A stretch of 27,256 nucleotides of DNA from an uncultured Cardiobacterium sp. (GTDB lineage: Bacteria; Pseudomonadota; Gammaproteobacteria; Cardiobacteriales; Cardiobacteriaceae), in NCBI RefSeq assembly GCF_938028185.1, contig NZ_CALJAH010000397.1, forward strand, positions 1 through 27,256, in the 5' to 3' direction. This document shows positions 1 through 7,563 of the stretch, one piece after another. The notes under the pieces are model-generated. The model saw nothing but the letters and a program-made list of their open reading frames with translations. It searched no databases and was not told where the DNA came from. Position numbers and translations under genes: made by a program. Numbering within the stretch: position 1 is the stretch's first letter; every line of letters begins with the position of its first letter.

Positions 1-112
1 CCTTCTCCGCCTGATAGAGCCAGCGCGCCTGCTGCAATGCCTGATTGCTGCTGATACTGGCGGGTTTGTCGAGCAGGAGTACGCCGTCAATTTTTTTGCG
101 TTTGCGCGTCAT
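1..112 (-). CDS. truB: tRNA pseudouridine(55) synthase TruB, N-terminal fragment (cut by window edge)
   Basis: Only the first 37 codons lie in the window; the gene continues to the left of base 1. The translated start (MTRKRKKIDGVLLLDKP, then SISSNQALQ and LYQAEK) matches the usual TruB opening: a short basic stretch, I-D-G-V-L-L-L-D-K-P, then S-S-N-x-x-L and a conserved Y-x-A-E-K. TruB makes pseudouridine 55 in the T-loop of nearly all tRNAs, in the cytoplasm. The catalytic Asp lies further in and is not visible. The ATG at 112 lies inside the 3' end of the upstream DUF945 gene, so the two genes overlap by 26 bp in different frames and are probably translationally coupled. Confidence 0.88.
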   Translation of the reverse strand, partial: MTRKRKKIDGVLLLDKPASISSNQALQQARWLYQAEK

Positions 113-1517
113 GGTTGTGGTCACCGCGTATGAATGCAGTCAATGCGTTGAAAAACGTCTGCGCTTCGGCGGCATCATGGGATTGGCCGTTAACCAGAAG
201 ATGCGCATCCTGAATGCTGATATCGAGTGCGTAGCCTTTGTCATCCGCAATGATTGCCGGATTGCCGGTAATAAATTTCAGCGGAATAATACTGGTCTTG
301 GGGTTATCGGTAAACCATTCCTTGTTGGCGCGGAAAGTCAGAGTGCTGCCCTGGAAAGTGGATATTATGGATTTGGCATTATCCATTTTCAGGTTATCAA
401 GTGTCTTTTTGTCTTTAATATGCTCGGCAATCTGGATGCCAAAATGAATGTTTTTATCACCGCTATCCATAGAAAGTTGATATTTTGCGATGAGGTCGCG
501 CATCAACAAATCCTGATAGAGCCGCAATCCCAATCCCATGACCATAAGATCCGGTTTGTTGTTCGTGTCGTCAATGCTGTCTATGAATACCGTCAGCGCC
601 TTGATGGTATCTTCACTCACATTGTGCAGCGATACCTTTGCTTCAAGGTGATCGGGAATAAGCGGGAATTGTTCGGCCAGCCGCGATTTTAATTTGCCGT
701 CAATGGTAAAGTGGGCATCAAAATGCCCCAGCAAATCGTAACTTTCGCCTTCCTGCGCTATGCCCAAAATCACCGAACTGTCATGAAAAACGGTATCTGC
801 GGTGCCATCGGGGTTGGTCATGCGCGCGCCGGCAAAATGAATCTTGGCATTGGCCCGTGTTTTTTTGCCACCCACTGTAATGTTGCCCAAGGTCATTTGC
901 GGTTTTTCCAGGATAAACTCACTCTTGTTGGCAAACTGCGCGTGGATTTTGTCCACAGAAAGCGAGAGTTTATTATCCTGCACATCCAGTTGGAATTGCC
1001 AGGGCAGTAGGGTCAAGGTGTCGTCATGGCCACCATTGAAAGTGGCATCCCAGTGCATATTGCGCGGAAATGTTTTTTCCGCACCACTGATCACAATTGT
1101 GCCGCCCTGGAAAAACACTTTGCCATTTTGTTGTGGCGGCAGCGTTTGTGTCCATAGCAATTGCCGTTTCCAATTAACACGCAAATCGCCCTCCGGCCAG
1201 GATTTGTCTTCATCCACGATACGGATACGGGCAAGATCCTGTCCGGTTTTTATCAATGGTGCATGAGTAATGACGAGTAAATAGCGGGAAGAATCTTTTT
1301 CCATATCCACGCGCAATGTCGCCGTGGATGTCGCATAGCCACGCTGATAATCCTCCAACGTCAATTTGATGTCCGAAAATTCCGGTATTTCCAGCGGGGC
1401 AACGCCTTGTTGTACTTTGCTCCGCAATTCTTGCTCAACCAGGATTCCGGTCAGCCACGGCGACGCCGCGAATCCGCCGAGCAGCAAAATCATGGCGGCT
1501 ATCAACCCTTTTTTCAT
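87..1517 (-). CDS. YdgA-like DUF945 family protein
   Basis: 476 residues from the ATG at 1517, which is preceded by ACGGAG at good spacing. An in-frame extension to 1628 exists but lacks a ribosome site and precedes the signal segment. Residues 1-25 (MKKGLIAAMILLLGGFAASPW region) form an N-terminal signal or anchor helix. The rest is soluble and rich in beta-strand-like alternation, with the family pattern of E-L-R-x-K-V-Q after the anchor and a long domain ending in a hydrophobic helix (ALTAFIRG). Length fits the E. coli YdgA family (about 500 aa), whose role is poorly defined; it is envelope-located. Its 3' end overlaps the truB start, an unusual partner. Base composition is clearly lower in GC than the genes that follow (29 of 60 bases at 541-600 against 43 of 60 at 3481-3540). 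Confidence 0.78.
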   Translation of the reverse strand: MKKGLIAAMILLLGGFAASPWLTGILVEQELRSKVQQGVAPLEIPEFSDIKLTLEDYQRGYATSTATLRVDMEKDSSRYLLVITHAPLIKTGQDLARIRIVDEDKSWPEGDLRVNWKRQLLWTQTLPPQQNGKVFFQGGTIVISGAEKTFPRNMHWDATFNGGHDDTLTLLPWQFQLDVQDNKLSLSVDKIHAQFANKSEFILEKPQMTLGNITVGGKKTRANAKIHFAGARMTNPDGTADTVFHDSSVILGIAQEGESYDLLGHFDAHFTIDGKLKSRLAEQFPLIPDHLEAKVSLHNVSEDTIKALTVFIDSIDDTNNKPDLMVMGLGLRLYQDLLMRDLIAKYQLSMDSGDKNIHFGIQIAEHIKDKKTLDNLKMDNAKSIISTFQGSTLTFRANKEWFTDNPKTSIIPLKFITGNPAIIADDKGYALDISIQDAHLLVNGQSHDAAEAQTFFNALTAFIRGDHNHDAQTQKN

Positions 1518-1711
1518 GATGTAAACTCCGTAGAAAAACAGCGCGCATTTTAGCGAAGCCGCCACGACCGCGCCGCAGGTTTGTGTGACGTCCCGATCTG
1601 CCCCGCTTTGCGAGGCGCCGAATGGCAAACTGCCCTGAATCCCGTGCGAGGCACCGCTTCGCCATACTGGACTTTGTGAGGATGGCTATACATGAACCGG
1701 TGCCCGCATCT

Positions 1712-1750
1712 ATTAACCCCACCCCAACCCTCCCCCAAGGAGGAGGGGGC
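1712..1750. repeat. C-rich/G-rich hairpin repeat, copy 1
   Basis: The sequence runs ATTAACCCCACCCCAACCC, then TCCCCC, AAGGA and GGAGGGGGC. The left half is nearly identical to that at 7471-7508 and similar to that at 11351-11373. CCCTCC pairs with GGAGGG to make a hairpin. Copies sit in intergenic positions only, which suits a dispersed non-coding repeat. Confidence 0.7.
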
Positions 1751-1781
1751 ATATCGGTGGATGGCTACAAAGCACGCGCAT

Positions 1782-1811
1782 AAAGAAACCCGCCATCAGG
1801 CGGGTTTCTTT
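1782..1811 (-). terminator. Rho-independent terminator after glutamate dehydrogenase gene
   Basis: A perfect 13-bp stem (AAAGAAACCCGCC at 1782-1794, loop ATCA, GGCGGGTTTCTTT at 1799-1811) starts 15 bp beyond the stop codon of the minus-strand dehydrogenase gene. On that strand the hairpin ends in TTTCTTTA, a U-rich tail. The stem is symmetrical and could also act on the other strand, but no plus-strand gene enters it. Confidence 0.85.
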
Positions 1812-1826
1812 CGTATGAACAGAGAG

Positions 1827-4800
1827 TTATTGGAACATTCCCTGCGCGGCGAGGCGGGCGACGGTTTCCTGCCAGTGTTGTTCAAGGCTGGTGTCGTCTT
1901 TGGCTTCAAGGCAGGCTTTCAGCGCTTCCAGGTGCAGCGGCAGGGTGGCGATGCGTTCGGCGAGCTGTTCCGGCAGGCCGAGGTTTTGCCAGGCTGCCTT
2001 GTCGCGCGGGCGGCTTTGTCCGTGCTGGTAGTGCGCGGTCGATAGCAGCGCGGTGATGCGGTGTTGCAGGGGGGTAACCGCTGCTTCGAGGTCGTCATCA
2101 CTGCCACCGTGGCGGGCGAGGGTTTCGATGCTGCGCTCCAGGTGGTCGCGGATGCGCAGTTGCAGTTCGTCTTGCAGGGTGGCGGGGACGCGGTTGTCCT
2201 GGCTTTCCAGCTCGCGCCAGAGGGCGTCTGCGCCGCTTACTTCGCGCGCGATGGTGTAGTGATTCACCAGCGCCGGGATGCTGCCGCTCGCCTGGCTGGC
2301 GCGCCAGGTGCCAGCGATGCCGAGGCGGTTCACCAGGTCGTTGGTCATCCAGGTGCTGGTGATTTCGCGGTGCAGACGGTGCGTGCCCATGTATTTGCCG
2401 TATTTTTCGGCGAGTTGCGCCGGGAAGTAGTGGCGCAGGTTTTGTTGGTGGTACGGCGCATCCGGCAAGGGGGATTCCAGCAGGTGGTCGTAGAGCCACA
2501 TTTTTGTGTAGGCGAGCAGTACCGCCAGTTCGGGCGCGGTGAGGTTGTCGCTGGCGTCGCGGCGTTTGCCGAGGCTGGCGTCGTCCGGCAGGTGTTCGAT
2601 GGCGCGGTCGAGGCGCTCTTCGGCTTCGAGCTGCTGCATCAGCCGGGCGTAGTCGTCGAGGTTTTCGCGGCGGGAGAGGGCGAGGCTGATGGTTTGCGGC
2701 TGGAGGTAGTTCTGCCGCAGGACGTGCGCGGCGACGCTGTCGGTCATCTCATGTAGCAGCGCGTTGCGCGCGGCGTGATCGAGTTCACCTGCCTCAATGG
2801 CTTGATTAAGCAGGATTTTGATGTTGACTTCGTGGTCGGAGCAGTTGACGCCGCCGGAGTTGTCGATGGCGTCGGTGTTGAGGCGGACGCCGTTTTGTGC
2901 GGCTTCGATGCGCCCGCGCTGGGTCATGCCGAGGTTGCCGCCTTCGCCGATGATTTTCGCGCGCACGTCGCGCCCGTTGATGCGCAGCGCGTCGTTGGCG
3001 CGGTCGCCGACTTGGGCGTTGGTCTCGTCGCTTGCCTTGATGTAGGTGCCGATGCCGCCGTTCCAGATGAGGTCCACCGGTGCTTTCAGCAGGCGGCTGA
3101 TGAGTTCGGTCGGCGTCAGGCGGTCTTCGCTGATGTCAAACGCGGCCTTCATTTCCGGGGTGATGGCGATGGTTTTGTCGCTGCGGGCGAAGACGCCGCC
3201 GCCTTTGCTGATGAGGGCGGCGTTGTAGTCCGCCCAGCTGGAGCGCGGCAGGCGGAACAGCCGTTCGCGTTCGGCAAGGCTCGTCGCCGGGTCGGGGTTG
3301 GGGTCGATGAAGATGTGCAGGTGGTTGAAGGCGGCGAGCAGTTTGGTGTTTGCCGAGAGCAGCATTCCGTTGCCGAAGACGTCGCCGCTCATGTCGCCGA
3401 TGCCGACGGCGGTGAAGGTGTCGTCTTTCTGGATGTTTTTGCCGAGCAGGCGGAAGTGGCGCTTCACCGATTCCCACGCGCCGCGCGCGGTGATGCCGAT
3501 GCCTTTGTGGTCGTAGCCTGCCGAGCCGCCGGAGGCGAAGGCGTCGCCGAGCCAGAAGTGGTATTCGGCGGCGATGCTGTTGGCGATGTCGGAGAATTTG
3601 GCGGTGCCTTTATCGGCGGCGACGACGAGATAGGGATCGTCTTCGTCGTGGCGGACGGTGTCGGCGGGCGGGACGATTTTGCCATCGACGAGGTTGTCGG
3701 TGAGGTCAAGCAGGCCGCGGATGAAGGTGCGGTAGCAGTTTTTGCCCGCCTCCAGATAGGCATCGCGGTCGGCAGGCGCTTTTTTGACGACGAAGCCGCC
3801 TTTGGAGCCGACCGGGACGATGATGGCGTTTTTCACCATTTGCGCCTTGACGAGGCCGAGGACTTCGGTGCGGAAGTCGCCGTGGCGGTCTGACCAGCGC
3901 AGGCCGCCGCGTGCCACTTTGCCGCCGCGCAAATGCACGCCTTCCACTTCCGGCGCGTAAACCCAGATTTCGTAGAGCGGTTTGGGTTTGGGCAGGTTGG
4001 GGATGTCGCGCGCGGCGAATTTGAAGGAAAGGCGGTTTTTCGGCCTGCCGTCGGCGCCTTTTTGGTAGTAGTTGGTGCGCACCAAGGCGTTCAGGAGGTC
4101 GCTGTACCAGCGCAGGATGGCTTCGTGTTCGCCGCTTTTGATTTGTTGCAGCCGGTTTTGCAGTTCGGTGAGCGCGGCAGCGGCGCGGTTGGCATCATTG
4201 TTGCCCGGCTGCATTTTCGCGTGGAAGGCGGCAATGAAGGCGAGGGTGGCGTCGGGGTTGTTATTGAGCGCGGCGCGGATTTGTTCGTAGCTGTAGGGCG
4301 CGCCCGCCTGTATCAGGTATTTGCCGAGCGCGCGCAATACGGCGATTTCGCGGATGTCGCAACCGTGCGCGCTGACGTAGCCGTTGAGGTCGTCGTCTTC
4401 ACTCGCACCTGTCCAGACGCTGATGAAGGCTTTGACGATGTTGTCAAAATGGCTGTCCGGGGCGTCACCCGGCTGGAAGTCGTTAAGTGCGCTGTCGATG
4501 TCGTAGCGTTGCAGCCAGTAGTTGTCGCCGAGGCTGTAGTCGTGCAGGGCGAGCGCGGGCAGGGCGAGGTTTTTCAGGATTTGGGCGACGGTCAGGAAGT
4601 AGGCGATGCGCTCGTCTGTGCCGTAGATGCAGAGGCGCAGGCCGTCTTCTCCCTCATCGTCGTGCCAGAGTTGTACGGCAAGCGGTTTGTTTTCATCCAG
4701 ACTGGCGAGCAGTTTGGTATCGGTCACGCCCTGCTGCGGCGTGTTTTCTTCGCGGTAGGCGAAGCTGAGGATGTCGTCAAAGCGGGCGAGTGCTTCTTTG

Positions 4801-4892
4801 CCTGCGGCTTTCAGTTGTGCGTGATACTGCGTGTTCCATTCGGCAAATGCTTGCAGTCGTGCGTCGATGCCGGTTTTTTGGCTTTTTCCCAT
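1827..4892 (-). CDS. gdhB: NAD-specific glutamate dehydrogenase, short form of the large-GDH family
   Basis: 1021 residues, cytoplasmic; converts glutamate plus NAD to 2-oxoglutarate, ammonium and NADH. The ATG at 4892 has GGGAG seven bases upstream; an upstream in-frame TTG (4916) is less likely. The catalytic part is clear: GGLRWSDR at about 329-336, SKGGF with the catalytic-type lysine at about 363-367, a glycine-rich GIGDMSGDVFGNG near 505 and GEGGNLGMTQRGR near 675, with N-T-D-A-I-D-N-S-G-G-V just after. The bacterial enzymes of this family (PF05088, L-GDH180) are about 1600 aa with long N-terminal ACT-like regions. Here about 550-600 residues of that N-terminus are absent, and the 134 bp upstream holds no remnant, so this is a naturally short form rather than an obvious truncation. 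It stands alone between an esterase gene and its own terminator. Confidence 0.9.
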   Translation of the reverse strand: MGKSQKTGIDARLQAFAEWNTQYHAQLKAAGKEALARFDDILSFAYREENTPQQGVTDTKLLASLDENKPLAVQLWHDDEGEDGLRLCIYGTDERIAYFLTVAQILKNLALPALALHDYSLGDNYWLQRYDIDSALNDFQPGDAPDSHFDNIVKAFISVWTGASEDDDLNGYVSAHGCDIREIAVLRALGKYLIQAGAPYSYEQIRAALNNNPDATLAFIAAFHAKMQPGNNDANRAAAALTELQNRLQQIKSGEHEAILRWYSDLLNALVRTNYYQKGADGRPKNRLSFKFAARDIPNLPKPKPLYEIWVYAPEVEGVHLRGGKVARGGLRWSDRHGDFRTEVLGLVKAQMVKNAIIVPVGSKGGFVVKKAPADRDAYLEAGKNCYRTFIRGLLDLTDNLVDGKIVPPADTVRHDEDDPYLVVAADKGTAKFSDIANSIAAEYHFWLGDAFASGGSAGYDHKGIGITARGAWESVKRHFRLLGKNIQKDDTFTAVGIGDMSGDVFGNGMLLSANTKLLAAFNHLHIFIDPNPDPATSLAERERLFRLPRSSWADYNAALISKGGGVFARSDKTIAITPEMKAAFDISEDRLTPTELISRLLKAPVDLIWNGGIGTYIKASDETNAQVGDRANDALRINGRDVRAKIIGEGGNLGMTQRGRIEAAQNGVRLNTDAIDNSGGVNCSDHEVNIKILLNQAIEAGELDHAARNALLHEMTDSVAAHVLRQNYLQPQTISLALSRRENLDDYARLMQQLEAEERLDRAIEHLPDDASLGKRRDASDNLTAPELAVLLAYTKMWLYDHLLESPLPDAPYHQQNLRHYFPAQLAEKYGKYMGTHRLHREITSTWMTNDLVNRLGIAGTWRASQASGSIPALVNHYTIAREVSGADALWRELESQDNRVPATLQDELQLRIRDHLERSIETLARHGGSDDDLEAAVTPLQHRITALLSTAHYQHGQSRPRDKAAWQNLGLPEQLAERIATLPLHLEALKACLEAKDDTSLEQHWQETVARLAAQGMFQ

Positions 4893-5025
4893 GTTGCTGC
4901 TCCCGTGTTTTTTCAAGCGATAGCGGTTTGTAACCTTGGGTGAATTTTAGCATGGCAGCGTTGTTTTTTGTGGACAGGGAAACGGTTTCGCGCAGTTTTC
5001 ACCGTGAAATGCACAGCGGCGGGCG

Positions 5026-5649
5026 TCAGCGCAGCCAGCCGCTCTCTTTCAGCCAGGCGGCAAAGTCGCGGGTGAAGGCTTCGTATCCGGCGGCGTTGGG
5101 GTGTACTTGGTCGGATTTGAGCGCGTCGTTGCCGAGGATTTTTGCCCAGCCGTCGGCGTAGTAGGGGATGTTTTCCGCCTGGGCGAGGTCGGCGTAGAGT
5201 TTGTGGTCGCCGGGGTAGCCCAGCGCCGCGCCGACGCCGACGCCCGGCACGCCGACGAGGATGGTTTCTGCGCCAGCCGTTTTGCAGGCCTGGATGATGG
5301 CGCGGATGTTGGCGCGGGTTTCGTTTTCCGGCAGGCGGCGGAGGAAGTCGTTACCGCCGATGCTGATGATGACGAGGCGCGGCGCGTGCGCGCGCAACAG
5401 TTCCGGCAGGCGGGCAAGTGCTTGTGCGCTGGTGTCGCCGCTGATGCCGCCGTTGGTGATGTTCCAGCCGCTGATGGCGGCGAGGCGGGTGGGGTAGGAT
5501 TCGGACGGATTCGCGCCCTGGCCGTAGGTGAGCGAGTCGCCAAGGGCGAGAACGGCGCTGCCGCGCGGCAGGGCGGCGTGTTTGGCGGTTTTTTTGCCGC
5601 AGGCGGCAAGTGCGGCGGCGGCGAGGAGGAGGAATAGGCGGCGGTTCAT
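5026..5649 (-). CDS. SGNH-hydrolase lipoprotein (TesA-like arylesterase/thioesterase)
   Basis: 207 residues from the ATG at 5649. The start is a lipoprotein signal: MNRRLFLLL, then AAAALAAC with the lipid-modified Cys at about residue 17. The SGNH blocks follow: GDSLTYG with the nucleophile Ser (block I), GGISG (block II), GGND (block III) and D-Q-V-H-P-N near the C-terminus, supplying the Asp and His. Relatives such as E. coli TesA hydrolyse acyl esters and acyl-CoA in the periplasm; the physiological substrate here is unknown. The start lies 32 bp after the recJ stop, so it is probably co-transcribed with recJ. The ribosome site is weak (AAGAG very close to ATG). An in-frame extension into recJ is rejected because it precedes the lipoprotein signal. 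Confidence 0.88.
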   Translation of the reverse strand: MNRRLFLLLAAAALAACGKKTAKHAALPRGSAVLALGDSLTYGQGANPSESYPTRLAAISGWNITNGGISGDTSAQALARLPELLRAHAPRLVIISIGGNDFLRRLPENETRANIRAIIQACKTAGAETILVGVPGVGVGAALGYPGDHKLYADLAQAENIPYYADGWAKILGNDALKSDQVHPNAAGYEAFTRDFAAWLKESGWLR

Positions 5650-5681
5650 AGCTCTTGTGTGCGATGGGGGTGGCAGGGGAT

Positions 5682-7355
5682 TTATAGCGGCTGTGCGTGC
5701 TGGACGAGGAGGCTCAGGCGTTCGTCGCCGTAGAAGCGGTTTACTTGCAGTTCGTAGGCGATGCGCAGCCGGGTGCCGGGGCGGTAGTCGGCGGTGTGGA
5801 AGAACCACGAGGCGCTGTAGGTGTTGCCGCTGTGTATTTCGCGCAGGACGAGGCGGGTATGCGCGCTGCCAAGCAGGCGGCAGTCCAGCACTTCAAAGGG
5901 GTTGGCGAATACTGGCACGGGCAGCGCCGCGCCCCAGGGTTCGAGTTGTTCGAGGTAGCGCGCCCAGTCGAGGTTGAGGAGCGCGGCAGGCAGTTCGCCG
6001 TCGATGTACACGGGTTCGGGCGGGATGGTCGCGCCGTAGGTGTCTAGGAAGGCGCGGTTGATGGCGTCGATCAGCGCCGGGTAGTGTTCGCGTTTGACGC
6101 TGAGGCCGGCGGCAGCGGCGTGGCCGCCGTAGCGCAGGGTGTCGGCGGGCAGGCGGCGGGCGGCGTTGTGCAGCAGTTCGTGCAGGGGTACGGCGCTGAC
6201 GGAGCGCAGCGAGGCCTTGATCCAGCCGTTTTCGCCGCTGTCGGTGGCGACCAGCGCCGGGCGGGCGAAGCGGCTTTTGAGGCGGGCGGCGATGATGCCA
6301 ATGATGCCTTCGTGCCAGCCGGGGTTGTAGGCGGCGGCCAGCGGCAGTACGGGCGAGATTTGTTGTGCGGCTTCTTGGACGGCTTCGTTTTCCAGCGCTT
6401 TGCGGTCGCGGTTTTTTTCGTCGCTTTCTTGGGCGTAGTCTTGTGCGGTTTGCCAGTCTTCGGCGAGCAGCAGCGCGACGCCGTCGCTCATGTCGCCGAG
6501 GCGGCCCAGCGCGTTCAGGCGCGGTGCGACGGTATAGGCGATGTCTTGTGCGCCGAGGTGGGCGGGGTTCTGGTTGGCTACTGCCAGCAGGGCGCGGATG
6601 CCGGTGTTGCCCTGGCCGCCCCTGATGCGGGCGAGGCCGTGGTTGACGAGGATGCGGTTGTTGTAGTCGAGCGGGACGAGGTCGGCGATGGTGCCGAGGG
6701 CAACGAGGTCGAGGTGGTCGGTGAGGCGCAGTTGTTCCGGCCAGCGGCCTTGCGCGCGCAGGTGTTGGCGCAGCGCGAGGAGGAGGTAGAAGGCGACGCC
6801 GACGCCGGCGAGGTTTTTGCCGGGGAAGGTGCTGTCGTGGCGGTTGGGGTTCACCACGGCGATGGCGTCGGGCAGGGTGTCGCCGGGGAGGTGGTGGTCA
6901 GTAATCAGGGTGTCGATGCCGCGCGCGCGGGCGGCGGCGACGGCTTCGTGGCTGCTGGTGCCGTTATCGACGGTGAGGATGAGGCCGGGCGTGCGTGGCA
7001 GCGCGGCGAGTCCGGCGAGGCTGAAGCCGTAGCCGTGGGCGCTGCGGTTGGGGATGAACCAGTCCACGTTGGCACCGAGTTGGCGCAGGACGCGCACGGT
7101 GAGGGCGGTGGCGGTGGCGCCATCGACGTCGTAGTCGCCGTAAACGAGGACGGGGTCGCCGGTGGCAAGGGCGCGGTCAAGGCGGGCGAGGGCAGGGGCG
7201 ATGTCGGGCAGGTTGTCCGGCGGCAGCAGGTGTTGCAGGCGTTTTTCGATTTCGTCGTGGCTGGCAAGGCGGCTGGCGTAGATGTTTTTGACCAGCGGGT
7301 GCCAGTCAGCAGGCAGGGTGGCGGCGTTGATGCGCGCGGGGCGGGGGGTGATCAC
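5682..7355 (-). CDS. recJ: Single-stranded-DNA-specific exonuclease RecJ
   Basis: 557 residues from the GTG at 7355. RecJ degrades single-stranded DNA 5' to 3' in recombination and mismatch repair, in the cytoplasm. Visible motifs are DYDVDG (about 74-79) and TDHH (about 152-155) of the DHH metal site and GGHAAAAG of the DHHA1 domain, followed by the C-terminal OB-type domain. Length fits E. coli RecJ (577 aa). The frame is open further to a TTG at 7412, but that extension runs through a 31-bp palindromic repeat and has no homology-like content. The GTG start places the conserved Y-A-S about 26 residues in, as in E. coli. No clear Shine-Dalgarno is seen for any start, so the start is uncertain within about 60 bp. 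Confidence 0.92.
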   Translation of the reverse strand: MITPRPARINAATLPADWHPLVKNIYASRLASHDEIEKRLQHLLPPDNLPDIAPALARLDRALATGDPVLVYGDYDVDGATATALTVRVLRQLGANVDWFIPNRSAHGYGFSLAGLAALPRTPGLILTVDNGTSSHEAVAAARARGIDTLITDHHLPGDTLPDAIAVVNPNRHDSTFPGKNLAGVGVAFYLLLALRQHLRAQGRWPEQLRLTDHLDLVALGTIADLVPLDYNNRILVNHGLARIRGGQGNTGIRALLAVANQNPAHLGAQDIAYTVAPRLNALGRLGDMSDGVALLLAEDWQTAQDYAQESDEKNRDRKALENEAVQEAAQQISPVLPLAAAYNPGWHEGIIGIIAARLKSRFARPALVATDSGENGWIKASLRSVSAVPLHELLHNAARRLPADTLRYGGHAAAAGLSVKREHYPALIDAINRAFLDTYGATIPPEPVYIDGELPAALLNLDWARYLEQLEPWGAALPVPVFANPFEVLDCRLLGSAHTRLVLREIHSGNTYSASWFFHTADYRPGTRLRIAYELQVNRFYGDERLSLLVQHAQPL

Positions 7356-7400
7356 GGGGTGTTGGTGTGTGCGGATGCTGTGGGGCAGGGCGGGATGGTT

Positions 7401-7431
7401 TACATACACCAAGAGCGCTCAGGTGTATGTA
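7401..7431. repeat. 31-bp nested palindrome, copy A
   Basis: TACATACACC (7401-7410), AA, the self-complementary GAGCGCTC (7413-7420), A, then GGTGTATGTA (7422-7431). The arms pair over 10 bp and enclose a second palindrome. The same 31-bp unit recurs at 19384-19414. The heptamer GATGGTT lies directly on both sides of this copy (7394-7400 and 7432-7438), like a target duplication. It overlaps the upstream, probably untranslated part of the recJ frame. Confidence 0.8.
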
Positions 7432-7470
7432 GATGGTTTGGGGTTGGCGAATCGGTAGCGAGGTATGCGG

Positions 7471-7508
7471 ATTAACCCCACCCCAGCCCTCCCCCACAGG
7501 GGGAGGGA
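7471..7508. repeat. C-rich/G-rich hairpin repeat, copy 2
   Basis: ATTAACCCCACCCCAG, then a perfect 9-bp stem CCCTCCCCC (7487-7495), loop ACA, GGGGGAGGG (7499-7507). It lies between hom and recJ on the minus strand. The first 15 bases match copy 1 exactly (ATTAACCCCACCCCA). It has no U tract, so terminator function is unlikely on sequence grounds. Confidence 0.75.
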
Positions 7509-7563
7509 GCCGTCCGGTGGTTTTCGGGCTTTTGTTTCCGGCACAGGCAGGGGCGCTCGGTGT

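Larger units (their letters stand above)
1518..1826. other. Intergenic region with repeat remnants (309 bp)
   Basis: No credible gene lies between the DUF945 start and the glutamate dehydrogenase stop. It holds a C-rich hairpin repeat (about 1712-1750) flanked by two short pieces resembling the termini of the 154-bp element found elsewhere in the window: GATGGCTATA at 1681-1690 and CGGTGGATGGCTA at 1755-1767. A strong terminator follows at 1782-1811. A possible -10 box for the DUF945 gene (TAAAAT, minus strand, about 1548-1553) is visible but has no good -35. Confidence 0.5.

Noticed and set aside
6084..7475. Long open frame (463 codons) on the plus strand opposite recJ
   Set aside because: It mirrors recJ, has the Val/Gly/Ala-rich composition typical of antisense frames in GC-rich genes, and shows no motif or ribosome site. 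The same holds for the long antisense frames over gdhB, rho and opgH.
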